A DNA stretch of 64,000 nt from Acanthosoma haemorrhoidale (GCA_930367205.1 CAKNEZ010000016.1:62001-126000); one strand, 5' to 3'. Positions 13,013 through 25,585 are shown, counted from the stretch's first letter. The notes: generated by a model not told the origin, from the sequence alone. Translations and numbers: made by a program.

Positions 13013-15116
13013 TTCCGCTTCCCGCTGTTTGTTGTACTTAGTGCAAGCTTTTTACACACCTGGTTTGTTGACATACAGACAGATAATCAATCATCACCAC
13101 TGCCTGTCTAATAAAAAGTACAGCAACAGCTTCAGACTCCGTCCCGTCGTCGTCGTCTTACCTCTCTCTCTCTACCTACTTACTACTACTCGACACTACC
13201 CCCTCCCTACCTGATAAACTAACTGACTCATATTGATGATGAGATTCATAATTTCCCCCCCCCCCTCTCCGAGGCAGAGAAAATCCTCCACAATGAGATG
13301 ATCATTGTATCTCATCATCTCAATAATGCGTCGTCATACCTAGCCCAACGTTTTCGTGAAAATTGATTGATTGATTGATCAATGTTTATAGTACAATGAG
13401 GAAAATTCAAAATCGGATAGTTTAGTTTTTATCCGGGCTCTACTTTAATTAAATATTTGGATAATTATGTCTAGAAGAGACTACATATATAAAAACTGGA
13501 AGGGGGGCTCACCCCGTATCGTATAGATAGATATAACATCGGACAGAGCATCGGCATGGGTTGATATTCGCCTGCAGCCGGCTCTCCCCCGGGCAAGATG
13601 GGACCGGTCAGCCTAACGTCTCCCGCCCATCTCATGAGTGCACGAGCAAGTGTTAATGGGACGCACCTCCGTTCCTCGGATAGGCCGAACGAAGGCCTAA
13701 AGAAATCCGAAAACTATTAGCTGTTGGGTATTTATTACAGGAGGATATTTAAGATAAATGTTTATCATCCCATAGCACTCTCTTCGGGTGTCTAAATCAT
13801 TACGAATAAATCAAACTATGATTTTCAAGAGGCAGACAGCACACTATAATTCAAAATTCAAAATTGCTTTCCTCGTAAATACGGGCTCCGTATTATTCAA
13901 TTAGAAATAGTACATACAGTGTATATATCATATAATAGTTGGATTTGGCAGCGTCGGGTTACTATGATAACCATTTTTCATATTAAAGGATACCACAAAC
14001 GATGTATGTTCTGGATATTAAAATAATTTTTAAGGGTATCTAGAGACTATATCGCTCCTCACGACGTCCTCTAAAGGTGGAGCCCAGTCCGAGGGATAGC
14101 CGAGCCGGCCCGACATATCATCAAATCTCCGACGAATACTATTTTCAATATCAGCGATGAGCAAAATGATTTCATTTAAAAGAAAAGAAATTAAGTAAAA
14201 TAATGATAAGGTGAGCCCAATTTTATATATGTATTTCAAAGACAAAATAGAGAAAGCTATTTTTTAATTAGCTAATCACAACTGGGGTTGTCCATGTAAA
14301 ATACACTACTCCAGGGAACAGACAGAATTAAAATTGTTGAGATGAAAAAAAATAATAGTGGGGATAACGACTGAAAGTGAAAGGATCACTAGTTCCGGAT
14401 TAGTGAGGTCGGGATCAGTAAATTTTTACGGCTTACTACAGGAGGAGGTTTTATCTGTGAGCTAAGGATAAACAGGCACCAAAATATTATTGCGGGAGTC
14501 ACTCGATTGATACTATCATTCGAGATCATGGTTGGATTAGGAATAATGATTCATAAATAAAGTTACAGCAAGAGTCACTATTTAATTCGGCGGCAAAGTA
14601 ATATTAAAAATAATTTAATGAACGGATCTCGGTGGATTCCTAAAAGATAACATATATACCCAATATTTTTTTTATGTGTAACTCCAAAAATAAAAAATCT
14701 TATAAAATATTGTCATTATAAATAGTAGCAAATAAGATGAGGGAAATCTCAAAAATATAATAAATAATACGTTTTGGAGCGTTTACTAATAATAGCTCGG
14801 GAGATTGGTTGAAGTTGAAGGGTGGATACCGGGAAGGAAGCTACACTAGCGCCACCTGTGTGATCGCTAGCTAACCTGTGGGATCGAGAGGGATGCAGAG
14901 ATATATGCACTAATACGGGTAGGGAAATGTTTTCGGTGCGTTTAAACTATTTATACTCGATAATATATTGTGTAGTAAGATAAACGAAACATTTTTTTCT
15001 ATATTACATCATCTGGTGGTTCGCTAGACGGCCATTCGTCTTCTCCGAATCCAGTTCAATCTCGCAAGTGAAGTTAGGTTTGACTTGACAACTATCGGAT
15101 TTTCCCAAATTATAGC

Positions 15117-15280
15117 ATACTTACCTGGCGTGGGGGCCTACCGTGATCAACAAGGCGGTTCCCCCAGGGTGAGGCTTTTCCATTGCACTTCGGTTGAGCT
15201 GACCCCTGCGAATACCCCCAAATGCGGGTATCTCGGGCGCGTAATTTTTGGTAGTCGGGACTGCGTTCGCGCTTTCCCGT
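15117..15280 (+). ncRNA. U1: U1 spliceosomal snRNA, copy 7 (one-base insertion)
   Basis: One extra C in stem-loop III (taccccc in place of tacccc) makes this copy 164 nt. The insertion sits at the loop side of the stem. Other motifs match copy 1. Confidence 0.95.
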
Positions 15281-17457
15281 TATAATTTCGCCACATCATT
15301 CAATATAAGGGAAGGTGTACAGGGGAGACCTACCTGTAGGGCCTCCTTCCGGACTTCCGCTTCCCGCTGTTTGTTGTACTTAGTGCAAGCTTTTTACACA
15401 CCTGGTTTGTTGACATACAGACAGATAATCAATCATCACCACTGCCTGTCTAATAAAAAGTACAGCAACAGCTTCAGACTCCGTCCCGTCGTCGTCGTCT
15501 TACCTCTCTCTCTCTACCTACTTACTACTACTCGACACTACCCCCTCCCTACCTGATAAACTAACTGACTCATATTGATGATGAGATTCATAATTTCCCC
15601 CCCCCCTCTCCGAGGCAGAGAAAATCCTCCACAATGAGATGATCATTGTATCTCATCATCTCAATAATGCGTCGTCATACCTAGCCCAACGTTTTCGTGA
15701 AAATTGATTGATTGATTGATCAATGTTTATAGTACAATGAGGAAAATTCAAAATCGGATAGTTTAGTTTTTATCCGGGCTCTACTTTAATTAAATATTTG
15801 GATAATTATGTCTAGAAGAGACTACATATATAAAAACTGGAAGGGGGGCTCACCCCGTATCGTATAGATAGATATAACATCGGACAGAGCATCGGCATGA
15901 GTTGATATTCGCCTGCAGCCGGCTCTCCCCCGGGCAAGATGGGACCGGTCAGCCTAACGTCTCCCGCCCATCTAATGAGTGCACGAGCAAGTGTTAATGG
16001 GACGCACCTCCGTTCCTCGGATAGGCCGAACGAAGGCCTAAAGAAATCCGAAAACTATTAGCCGTTGGGTATTTATTACAGGAGGATATTTAAGATAAAT
16101 GTTTATCATCCCATAGCACTCTCTTCGGGTGTCTAAATCATTAGGAATAAATCAAACTATGATTTTCAAGAGGCAGACGGCACACTATAATTCAAAATTC
16201 AAAATTGCTTTCCTCGTAAATACGGGCTCCGCATTATTCAATTAGAAATAGTACATACAGTGTATATATCATATAATAGTTGGATTTGGCAGCGTCGGGT
16301 TACTATGATAACCATTTTTCATATTAAAGGATACCACAAACGATGTATGTTCTGGATATTAAAATAATTTTTAAGGGTATCTAGAGACTATATCGCTCCT
16401 CACGACGTCCTCTAAAGGTGGAGCCCAGTCCGAGGGATAGCCGAGCCGGCCCGACATATCATCAAATCTCCGACGAATACTATTTTCAATATCAGCGATG
16501 AGCAAAATGATTTCATTTAAAAGAAAAGAAATTAAGTAAAATAATGATAAGGTGAGCCCAATTTTATATATGTATTTCAAAGACAAAATAGAGAAAGCTA
16601 TTTTTTAATTAGCTAATCACAACTGGGGTTGTCCATGTAAAATACACTACTCCAGGGAACAGACAGAATTAAAATTGTTGAGATGAAAAAAAATAATAGT
16701 GGGGATAACGACTGAAAGTGAAAGGATCACTAGTTCCGGATTAGTGAGGTCGGGATCAGTAAATTTTTACGGCTTACTACAGGAGGAGGTTTTATCTGTG
16801 AGCTAAGGATAAACAGGCACCAAAATATTATTGCGGGAGTCACTCGATTGATACTATCATTCGAGATCATGGTTGGATTAGGAATAATGATTCATAAATA
16901 AAGTTACAGCAAGAGTCACTATTTAATTCGGCGGCAAAGTAATATTAAAAATAATTTAATGAACGGATCTCGGTGGATTCCTAAAAGATAACATATATAC
17001 CCAATATTTTTTTTATGTGTAACTCCAAAAATAAAAAATCTTATAAAATATTGTCATTATAAATAGTAGCAAATAAGATGAGGGAAATCTCAAAAATATA
17101 ATAAATAATACGTTTTGGAGCGTTTACTAATAATAGCTCGGGAGATTGGTTGAAGTTGAAGGGTGGATACCGGGAAGGAAGCTACACTAGCGCCACCTGT
17201 GTGATCGCTAGCTAACCTGTGGGATCGAGAGGGATGCAGAGATATATGCACTAATACGGGTAGGGAAATGTTTTCGGTGCGTTTAAACTATTTATACTCG
17301 ATAATATATTGTGTAGTAAGATAAACGAAACATTTTTTTCTATATTACATCATCTGGTGGTTCGCTAGACGGCCATTCGTCTTCTCCGAATCCAGTTCAA
17401 TCTCGCAAGTGAAGTTAGGTTTGACTTGACAACTATCGGATTTTCCCAAATTATAGC

Positions 17458-17621
17458 ATACTTACCTGGCGTGGGGGCCTACCGTGATCAACAAGGCGGT
17501 TCCCCCAGGGTGAGGCTTTTCCATTGCACTTCGGTTGAGCTGACCCCTGCGAATACCCCCAAATGCGGGTATCTCGGGCGCGTAATTTTTGGTAGTCGGG
17601 ACTGCGTTCGCGCTTTCCCGT
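17458..17621 (+). ncRNA. U1: U1 spliceosomal snRNA, copy 8 (one-base insertion)
   Basis: Carries the same extra C in stem-loop III as copy 7, which marks units 7 and 8 as recent sisters. It is otherwise the same as copy 1. Confidence 0.95.
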
Positions 17622-19798
17622 TATAATTTCGCCACATCATTCAATATAAGGGAAGGTGTACAGGGGAGACCTACCTGTAGGGCCTCCTTCCGGACTTCCG
17701 CTTCCCGCTGTTTGTTGTACTTAGTGCAAGCTTTTTACACACCTGGTTTGTTGACATACAGACAGATAATCAATCATCACCACTGCCTGTCTAATAAAAA
17801 GTACAGCAACAGCTTCAGACTCCGTCCCGTCGTCGTCGTCTTACCTCTCTCTCTCTACCTACTTACTACTACTCGACACTACCCCCTCCCTACCTGATAA
17901 ACTAACTGACTCATATTGATGATGAGATTCATAATTTCCCCCCCCCCTCTCCGAGGCAGAGAAAATCCTCCACAATGAGATGATCATTGTATCTCATCAT
18001 CTCAATAATGCGTCGTCATACCTAGCCCAACGTTTTCGTGAAAATTGATTGATTGATTGATCAATGTTTATAGTACAATGAGGAAAATTCAAAATCGGAT
18101 AGTTTAGTTTTTATCCGGGCTCTACTTTAATTAAATATTTGGATAATTATGTCTAGAAGAGACTACATATATAAAAACTGGAAGGGGGGCTCACCCCGTA
18201 TCGTATAGATAGATATAACATCGGACAGAGCATCGGCATGAGTTGATATTCGCCTGCAGCCGGCTCTCCCCCGGGCAAGATGGGACCGGTCAGCCTAACG
18301 TCTCCCGCCCATCTAATGAGTGCACGAGCAAGTGTTAATGGGACGCACCTCCGTTCCTCGGATAGGCCGAACGAAGGCCTAAAGAAATCCGAAAACTATT
18401 AGCCGTTGGGTATTTATTACAGGAGGATATTTAAGATAAATGTTTATCATCCCATAGCACTCTCTTCGGGTGTCTAAATCATTAGGAATAAATCAAACTA
18501 TGATTTTCAAGAGGCAGACGGCACACTATAATTCAAAATTCAAAATTGCTTTCCTCGTAAATACGGGCTCCGCATTATTCAATTAGAAATAGTACATACA
18601 GTGTATATATCATATAATAGTTGGATTTGGCAGCGTCGGGTTACTATGATAACCATTTTTCATATTAAAGGATACCACAAACGATGTATGTTCTGGATAT
18701 TAAAATAATTTTTAAGGGTATCTAGAGACTATATCGCTCCTCACGACGTCCTCTAAAGGTGGAGCCCAGTCCGAGGGATAGCCGAGCCGGCCCGACATAT
18801 CATCAAATCTCCGACGAATACTATTTTCAATATCAGCGATGAGCAAAATGATTTCATTTAAAAGAAAAGAAATTAAGTAAAATAATGATAAGGTGAGCCC
18901 AATTTTATATATGTATTTCAAAGACAAAATAGAGAAAGCTATTTTTTAATTAGCTAATCACAACTGGGGTTGTCCATGTAAAATACACTACTCCAGGGAA
19001 CAGACAGAATTAAAATTGTTGAGATGAAAAAAAATAATAGTGGGGATAACGACTGAAAGTGAAAGGATCACTAGTTCCGGATTAGTGAGGTCGGGATCAG
19101 TAAATTTTTACGGCTTACTACAGGAGGAGGTTTTATCTGTGAGCTAAGGATAAACAGGCACCAAAATATTATTGCGGGAGTCACTCGATTGATACTATCA
19201 TTCGAGATCATGGTTGGATTAGGAATAATGATTCATAAATAAAGTTACAGCAAGAGTCACTATTTAATTCGGCGGCAAAGTAATATTAAAAATAATTTAA
19301 TGAACGGATCTCGGTGGATTCCTAAAAGATAACATATATACCCAATATTTTTTTTATGTGTAACTCCAAAAATAAAAAATCTTATAAAATATTGTCATTA
19401 TAAATAGTAGCAAATAAGATGAGGGAAATCTCAAAAATATAATAAATAATACGTTTTGGAGCGTTTACTAATAATAGCTCGGGAGATTGGTTGAAGTTGA
19501 AGGGTGGATACCGGGAAGGAAGCTACACTAGCGCCACCTGTGTGATCGCTAGCTAACCTGTGGGATCGAGAGGGATGCAGAGATATATGCACTAATACGG
19601 GTAGGGAAATGTTTTCGGTGCGTTTAAACTATTTATACTCGATAATATATTGTGTAGTAAGATAAACGAAACATTTTTTTCTATATTACATCATCTGGTG
19701 GTTCGCTAGACGGCCATTCGTCTTCTCCGAATCCAGTTCAATCTCGCAAGTGAAGTTAGGTTTGACTTGACAACTATCGGATTTTCCCAAATTATAGC

Positions 19799-19961
19799 AT
19801 ACTTACCTGGCGTGGGGGCCTACCGTGATCAACAAGGCGGTTCCCCCAGGGTGAGGCTTTTCCATTGCACTTCGGTTGAGCTGACCCCTGCGAATACCCC
19901 AAATGCGGGTATCTCGGGCGCGTAATTTTTGGTAGTCGGGACTGCGTTCGCGCTTTCCCGT
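19799..19961 (+). ncRNA. U1: U1 spliceosomal snRNA, copy 9
   Basis: RNA same as copy 1, without the extra C of copies 7 and 8, although the unit is of the 2341-bp subtype. The downstream flank has cgccacatc, a second-subtype marker. Confidence 0.96.
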
Positions 19962-22139
19962 TATAATTTCGCCACATCATTCAATATAAGGGAAGGTGTA
20001 CAGGGGAGACCTACCTGTAGGGCCTCCTTCCGGACTTCCGCTTCCCGCTGTTTGTTGTACTTAGTGCAAGCTTTTCACACACCTGGTTTGTTGACATACA
20101 GACAGATAATCAATCATCACCACTGCCTGTCTAATAAAAAGTACAGCAACAGCTTCAGACTCCGTCCCGTCGTCGTCGTCTTACCTCTCTCTCTCTACCT
20201 ACTTACTACTACTCGACACTACCCCCTCCCTACCTGATAAACTAACTGACTCATATTGATGATGAGATTCATAATTTCCCCCCCCCCCTCTCCGAGGCAG
20301 AGAAAATCCTCCACAATGAGATGATCATTGTATCTCATCATCTCAATAATGCGTCGTCATACCTAGCCCAACGTTTTCGTGAAAATTGATTGATTGATTG
20401 ATCAATGTTTATAGTACAATGAGGAAAATTCAAAATCGGATAGTTTAGTTTTTATCCGGGCTCTACTTTAATTAAATATTTGGATAATTATGTCTAGAAG
20501 AGACTAAATATATAAAAACTGGAAGGGGGGCTCACCCCGTATCGTATAGATAGATATAACATCGGACAGAGCATCGGCATGAGTTGATATTCGCCTGCAG
20601 CCGGCTCTCCCCCGGGCAAGATGGGACCGGTCAGCCTAACGTCTCCCGCCCATCTAATGAGTGCACGAGCAAGTGTTAATGGGACGCACCTCCGTTCCTC
20701 GGATAGGCCGAACGAAGGCCTAAAGAAATCCGAAAACTATTAGCCGTTGGGTATTTATTACAGGAGGATATTTAAGATAAATGTTTATCATCCCATAGCA
20801 CTCTCTTCGGGTGCCTAAATCATTAGGAATAAATCAAACTATGATTTTCAAGAGGCAGACGGCACACTATAATTCAAAATTCAAAATTGCTTTCCTCGTA
20901 AATACGGGCTCCGCATTATTCAATTAGAAATAGTACATACAGTGTATATATCATATAATAGTTGGATTTGGCAGCGTCGGGTTACTATGATAACCATTTT
21001 TCATATTAAAGGATACCACAAACGATGTATGTTCTGGATATTAAAATAATTTTTAAGGGTATCTAGAGACTATATCGCTCCTCACGACGTCCTCTAAAGG
21101 TGGAGCCCAGTCCGAGGGATAGCCGAGCCGGCCCGACATATCATCAAATCTCCGACGAATACTATTTTCAATATCAGCGATGAGCAAAATGATTTCATTT
21201 AAAAGAAAAGAAATTAAGTAAAATAATGATAAGGTGAGCCCAATTTTATATATGTATTTCAAAGACAAAATAGAGAAAGCTATTTTTTAATTAGCTAATC
21301 ACAACTGGGGTTGTCCATGTAAAATACACTACTCCAGGGAACAGACAGAATTAAAATTGTTGAGATGAAAAAAAATAATAGTGGGGATAACGACTGAAAG
21401 TGAAAGGATCACTAGTTCCGGATTAGTGAGGTCGGGATCAGTAAATTTTTACGGCTTACTACAGGAGGAGGTTTTATCTGTGAGCTAAGGATAAACAGGC
21501 ACCAAAATATTATTGCGGGAGTCACTCGATTGATACTATCATTCGAGATCATGGTTGGATTAGGAATAATGATTCATAAATAAAGTTACAGCAAGAGTCA
21601 CTATTTAATTCGGCGGCAAAGTAATATTAAAAATAATTTAATGAACGGATCTCGGTGGATTCCTAAAAGATAACATATATACCCAATATTTTTTTTATGT
21701 GTAACTCCAAAAATAAAAAATCTTATAAAATATTGTCATTATAAATAGTAGCAAATAAGATGAGGGAAATCTCAAAAATATAATAAATAATACGTTTTGG
21801 AGCGTTTACTAATAATAGCTCGGGAGATTGGTTGAAGTTGAAGGGTGGATACCGGGAAGGAAGCTACACTAGCGCCACCTGTGTGATCGCTAGCTAACCT
21901 GTGGGATCGAGAGGGATGCAGAGATATATGCACTAATACGGGTAGGGAAATGTTTTCGGTGCGTTTAAACTATTTATACTCGATAATATATTGTGTAGTA
22001 AGATAAACGAAACATTTTTTTCTATATTACATCATCTGGTGGTTCGCTAGACGGCCATTCGTCTTCTCCGAATCCAGTTCAATCTCGCAAGTGAAGTTAG
22101 GTTTGACTTGACAACTATCGGATTTTCCCAAATTATAGC

Positions 22140-22302
22140 ATACTTACCTGGCGTGGGGGCCTACCGTGATCAACAAGGCGGTTCCCCCAGGGTGAGGCTT
22201 TTCCATTGCACTTCGGTTGAGCTGACCCCTGCGAATACCCCAAATGCGGGTATCTCGGGCGCGTAATTTTTGGTAGTCGGGACTGCGTTCGCGCTTTCCC
22301 GT
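22140..22302 (+). ncRNA. U1: U1 spliceosomal snRNA, copy 10
   Basis: RNA same as copy 1, in a second-subtype unit. This is the last complete U1 gene in the array; the next unit is broken by two retroelements. Confidence 0.96.
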
Positions 22303-23639
22303 TATAATTTCGCCACATCATTCAATATAAGGGAAGGTGTACAGGGGAGACCTACCTGTAGGGCCTCCTTCCGGACTTCCGCTTCCCGCTGTTTGTTGTA
22401 CTTAGTGCAAGCTTTTCACACACCTGGTTTGTTGACATACAGACAGATAATCAATCATCACCACTGCCTGTCTAATAAAAAGTACAGCAACAGCTTCAGA
22501 CTCCGTCCCGTCGTCGTCGTCTTACCTCTCTCTCTCTACCTACTTACTACTACTCGACACTACCCCCTCCCTACCTGATAAACTAACTGACTCATATTGA
22601 TGATGAGATTCATAATTTCCCCCCCCCCCTCTCCGAGGCAGAGAAAATCCTCCACAATGAGATGATCATTGTATCTCATCATCTCAATAATGCGTCGTCA
22701 TACCTAGCCCAACGTTTTCGTGAAAATTGATTGATTGATTGATCAATGTTTATAGTACAATGAGGAAAATTCAAAATCGGATAGTTTAGTTTTTATCCGG
22801 GCTCTACTTTAATTAAATATTTGGATAATTATGTCTAGAAGAGACTACATATATAAAAACTGGAAGGGGGGCTCACCCCGTATCGTATAGATAGATATAA
22901 CATCGGACAGAGCATCGGCATGAGTTGATATTCGCCTGCAGCCGGCTCTCCCCCGGGCAAGATGGGACCGGTCAGCCTAACGTCTCCCGCCCATCTAATG
23001 AGTGCACGAGCAAGTGTTAATGGGACGCACCTCCGTTCCTCGGATAGGCCGAACGAAGGCCTAAAGAAATCCGAAAACTATTAGCCGTTGGGTATTTATT
23101 ACAGGAGGATATTTAAGATAAATGTTTATCATCCCATAGCACTCTCTTCGGGTGCCTAAATCATTAGGAATAAATCAAACTATGATTTTCAAGAGGCAGA
23201 CGGCACACTATAATTCAAAATTCAAAATTGCTTTCCTCGTAAATACGGGCTCCGCATTATTCAATTAGAAATAGTACATACAGTGTATATATCATATAAT
23301 AGTTGGATTTGGCAGCGTCGGGTTACTATGATAACCATTTTTCATATTAAAGGATACCACAAACGATGTATGTTCTGGATATTAAAATAATTTTTAAGGG
23401 TATCTAGAGACTATATCGCTCCTCACGACGTCCTCTAAAGGTGGAGCCCAGTCCGAGGGATAGCCGAGCTGGCCCGACATATCATCAAATCTCCGACGAA
23501 TACTATTTTCAATATCAGCGATGAGCAAAATGATTTCATTTAAAAGAAAAGAAATTAAGTAAAATAATGATAAGGTGAGCCCAATTTTATATATGTATTT
23601 CAAAGACAAAATAGAGAAAGCTATTTTTTAATTAGCTAA

Positions 23640-24330
23640 TCACAACTGGGGTTGTCCATGTAAAAGACACTACTCCAGGGAACAGACAGAATTAAAATTG
23701 TTGAGACGAAAAAAAATAATAGTGGGGATAACGACTGAAAGTGAAAGGATCACTAGTTCCGGATTAGTGAGGTCGGGATCAGTAAATTTTTACGGCTTAC
23801 TACAGGAGGAGGTTTTATCTGTGAGCTAAGGATAAACAGGCACCAAAATATTATTGCGGGAGTCACTCGATTGATACTATCATTCGAGATCATGGTTGGA
23901 TTAGGAATAATGATTCATAAATAAAGTTACAGCAAGAGTCACTATTTAATTCGGCGGCAAAGTAATATTAAAAATAATTTAATGAACGGATCTCGGTGGA
24001 TTCCTAAAAGATAACATATATACCCAATATTTTTTTTATGTGTAACTCCAAAAATAAAAAATCTTATAAAATATTGTCATTATAAATAGTAGCAAATAAG
24101 ATGAGGGAAATCTCAAAAATATAATAAATAATACGTTTTGGAGCGTTTACTAATAATAGCTCGGGAGATTGGTTGAAGTTGAAAGGTGGATACCGGGAAG
24201 GAAGCTACACTAGCGCCACCTGTGTGATCGCTAGCTAACCTGTGGGATCGAGAGGGATGCAGAGATATATGCACTAATACGGGTAGGGAAATGTTTTCGG
24301 TGCGTTTAAACTATTTATACTCGATAATAT
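23640..24330 (+). repeat. U1 unit 11, left part (array edge)
   Basis: Normal unit sequence up to tactcgataatat, where the LTR retrotransposon fragment begins. It carries private changes (ttgagacgaa; gaaaggtgg) and one first-subtype base (aaaagacac) on a second-subtype background, as expected of an edge copy that is homogenised less. Confidence 0.9.
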
Positions 24331-24492
24331 TGTAAGAATGACTTAATTAAATTAAGAATGAGGGTGTTAATAAGAACGACCGACTTCATGGAATGTTAGA
24401 ACAGAACTATATTGTAACAGCAAACAAAGGTTACGTACTATACAAGGCATAAACAAACTAATTCAAGTGACGTCATCATTTGCCTGCTGACA
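24331..24492 (-). repeat. 3' LTR of the truncated retrotransposon
   Basis: Read on the - strand it starts TGTCAGCAGG just after the polypurine tract and ends TCTTACA at the junction with unit DNA, giving the TG...CA ends of an LTR, 162 bp long. It contains the palindrome TGACGTCA (24468-24475), the consensus CRE/ATF site, about 20 bp into the U3 side. No second LTR is present, so identity between LTRs cannot be used to date or confirm it. Confidence 0.75.
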
Positions 24493-24505
24493 TCCTTCTT
24501 CTTTT
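24493..24505 (-). other. Polypurine tract (plus-strand primer site)
   Basis: On the - strand aaaagaagaagga lies immediately 5' of the LTR's TGTCAG. This is the position and composition expected of the plus-strand priming tract of an LTR element, and it supports the LTR boundary. Confidence 0.75.
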
Positions 24506-24565
24506 GGATTTGAAGCTTCATATGTAGTCTTCTTGGTAATGTTGTCAGTCTTATTGGTTGCTTGA

Positions 24566-25425
24566 TTATTCTTCTTTTATCAGTCTTCTTGGTTCCTTGA
24601 TTAACCTTCCACTCTTGGTTCGGTATTCTTCAGTTTTATTTTGTTGAGTAGCAGATTTGGTTAAACTCATATCCTCAGAAACAGGTGGCTTTGGTGTTAG
24701 ACTCTTTGGTGGTGTGAACTGTGTAGAGATCGATTTACGAGTTACCACTGCTGGAGCTGATTCCATACGTTGTGGAGAGGAAACCACACTCTCCTTAAAT
24801 TCAAAGTTTTGGGGTTCAGTTATAGGACGAAGGAACCATGAGTTGCGGCGGTACTTCACACCATCTTGGGTTTTAATAATGTAAGAGTTGGAGCCTTCAT
24901 TTTGCTTAATAATTGTTGCTGGTACCCATTCACGAGGTGCTTTCTTCCATAGGATCTTTTCTCCATCACTGAAGGTTTTATGCGACGTTTTGCCTATGTC
25001 AGCATACCTTTTCTGCTCACTTTGCCAATTCTTGAGTGTTTGTGTGACCTTGTCTGGGCTGATGAGTTGAGGCTTAAGAACTGAGTCCAAACAAGGAATC
25101 AGGGTTTTCGTTCTTCTTCCCATGAGCCTTTGAGCTGGGGATCCAATGCTATCCCTCGGAATGTTGCGTTGATTCAGTAGTGCAAGGTGGATATCCGTGT
25201 TTTCCTTGGCGCATTTTCTTAGTAATAGTTTTGCTTCTTGTACATATCTTTCGATGAATCCGTTAGCCCGCGAAAAATGAGGGCTGGATACTTGATGGGT
25301 AATGTTCCATGATGTGCTAAAGTCTTGAAATTCTTTGCTGCTATATTGTGGACCACCATCAGATTTTAGTATATCAGGTATTCCATGAGTAGAGAACCAA
25401 TTCTTTAGTTTAAGGATAACAGCTG
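24566..25425 (-). pseudogene. Integrase, C-terminal half (LTR retrotransposon)
   Basis: Encodes the end of a retrotransposon integrase, which joins element DNA to the host chromosome. The open frame runs 297 codons from 25459, but the first 11 or so come from U1 spacer; element sequence starts near P12. Visible are HGIPD, the second catalytic Asp in SDGGP (D34) and the catalytic Glu in NGFIER (E70), separated by 35 residues as in the DD35E signature. The first catalytic Asp and the N-terminal zinc domain are absent. Residues about 150-210 match the C-terminal module (GEKILWKKA ... YRRNSWFLRPI) of Ty3/gypsy integrases, followed by a basic Ser/Pro/Thr-rich tail ending in SGRLIKEPRRLIKEE. It cannot be active without the missing Asp. 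No stop codons or frameshifts are seen in what remains. Confidence 0.85.
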
Positions 25426-25585
25426 GATAATATATTGTGTAGTAAGATAAACGAAACATTTTTTTCTATATTACATCATCTGGTGGTTCGCTAGACGGCC
25501 ATTCGTCTTCTCCGAATCCAGTTCAATCTCGCAAGTGAAGTTAGGTTTGACTTGACAACTATCGGATTTTCCCAAATTATAGCAT
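25426..25585 (+). repeat. U1 unit 11, right part with intact U1 promoter
   Basis: Unit sequence resumes at gataatatattgtgtag and reads the same as units 7-10 up to tatagcat, that is, the promoter region plus the first two nucleotides (AT, 25584-25585) of the eleventh U1 gene. The remaining 161 nt of that gene are not present; the LINE starts here. The -61 to -41 element is intact, so any transcription from this promoter would read into the LINE in the sense direction. Confidence 0.92.

Larger units (their letters stand above)
1..24330 (+). repeat. Tandem array of U1 snRNA units (2.34-2.38 kb)
   Basis: Ten complete head-to-tail units plus most of an eleventh. Taking the recurring start tcacaactggggttgtcc as the boundary, units begin at 1, 2380, 4760, 7139, 9518, 11897, 14276, 16617, 18958, 21299 and 23640. 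Units 1-6 are 2379-2380 bp and units 7-10 are 2341 bp. Copies differ by scattered single-base changes and by a few simple-repeat length changes, so the array looks homogenised by unequal exchange or conversion. Each unit has one U1 gene about 840 bp in, flanked by spacer. Tandem snRNA arrays are known in animals. The left end is not in the window, so true copy number is unknown. Confidence 0.97.
24331..25425 (-). mobile_element. Truncated Ty3/gypsy-type LTR retrotransposon
   Basis: A 1095-bp insertion in unit 11, reading on the - strand: the 3' half of an integrase, a short 3' region, a polypurine tract and one LTR ending exactly at the host junction. Everything 5' of the integrase core (gag, protease, RT, RNase H and the 5' LTR) is missing. 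Unit sequence resumes without loss at 25426, and gataatat is present at both edges (24323-24330 and 25426-25433), where an uninterrupted unit has it once. A dead, non-autonomous fragment. Confidence 0.85.

Noticed and set aside
15085..15285. 66-codon (+) and 62-codon (-, 19792-19980) frames over U1
   Set aside because: They overlap the U1 RNA, and the frame appears or disappears with the single extra C.
24657..25070. Two + strand frames (75 and 60 codons) in the LTR element
   Set aside because: They are antisense shadows of the integrase frame, which has clear catalytic motifs.
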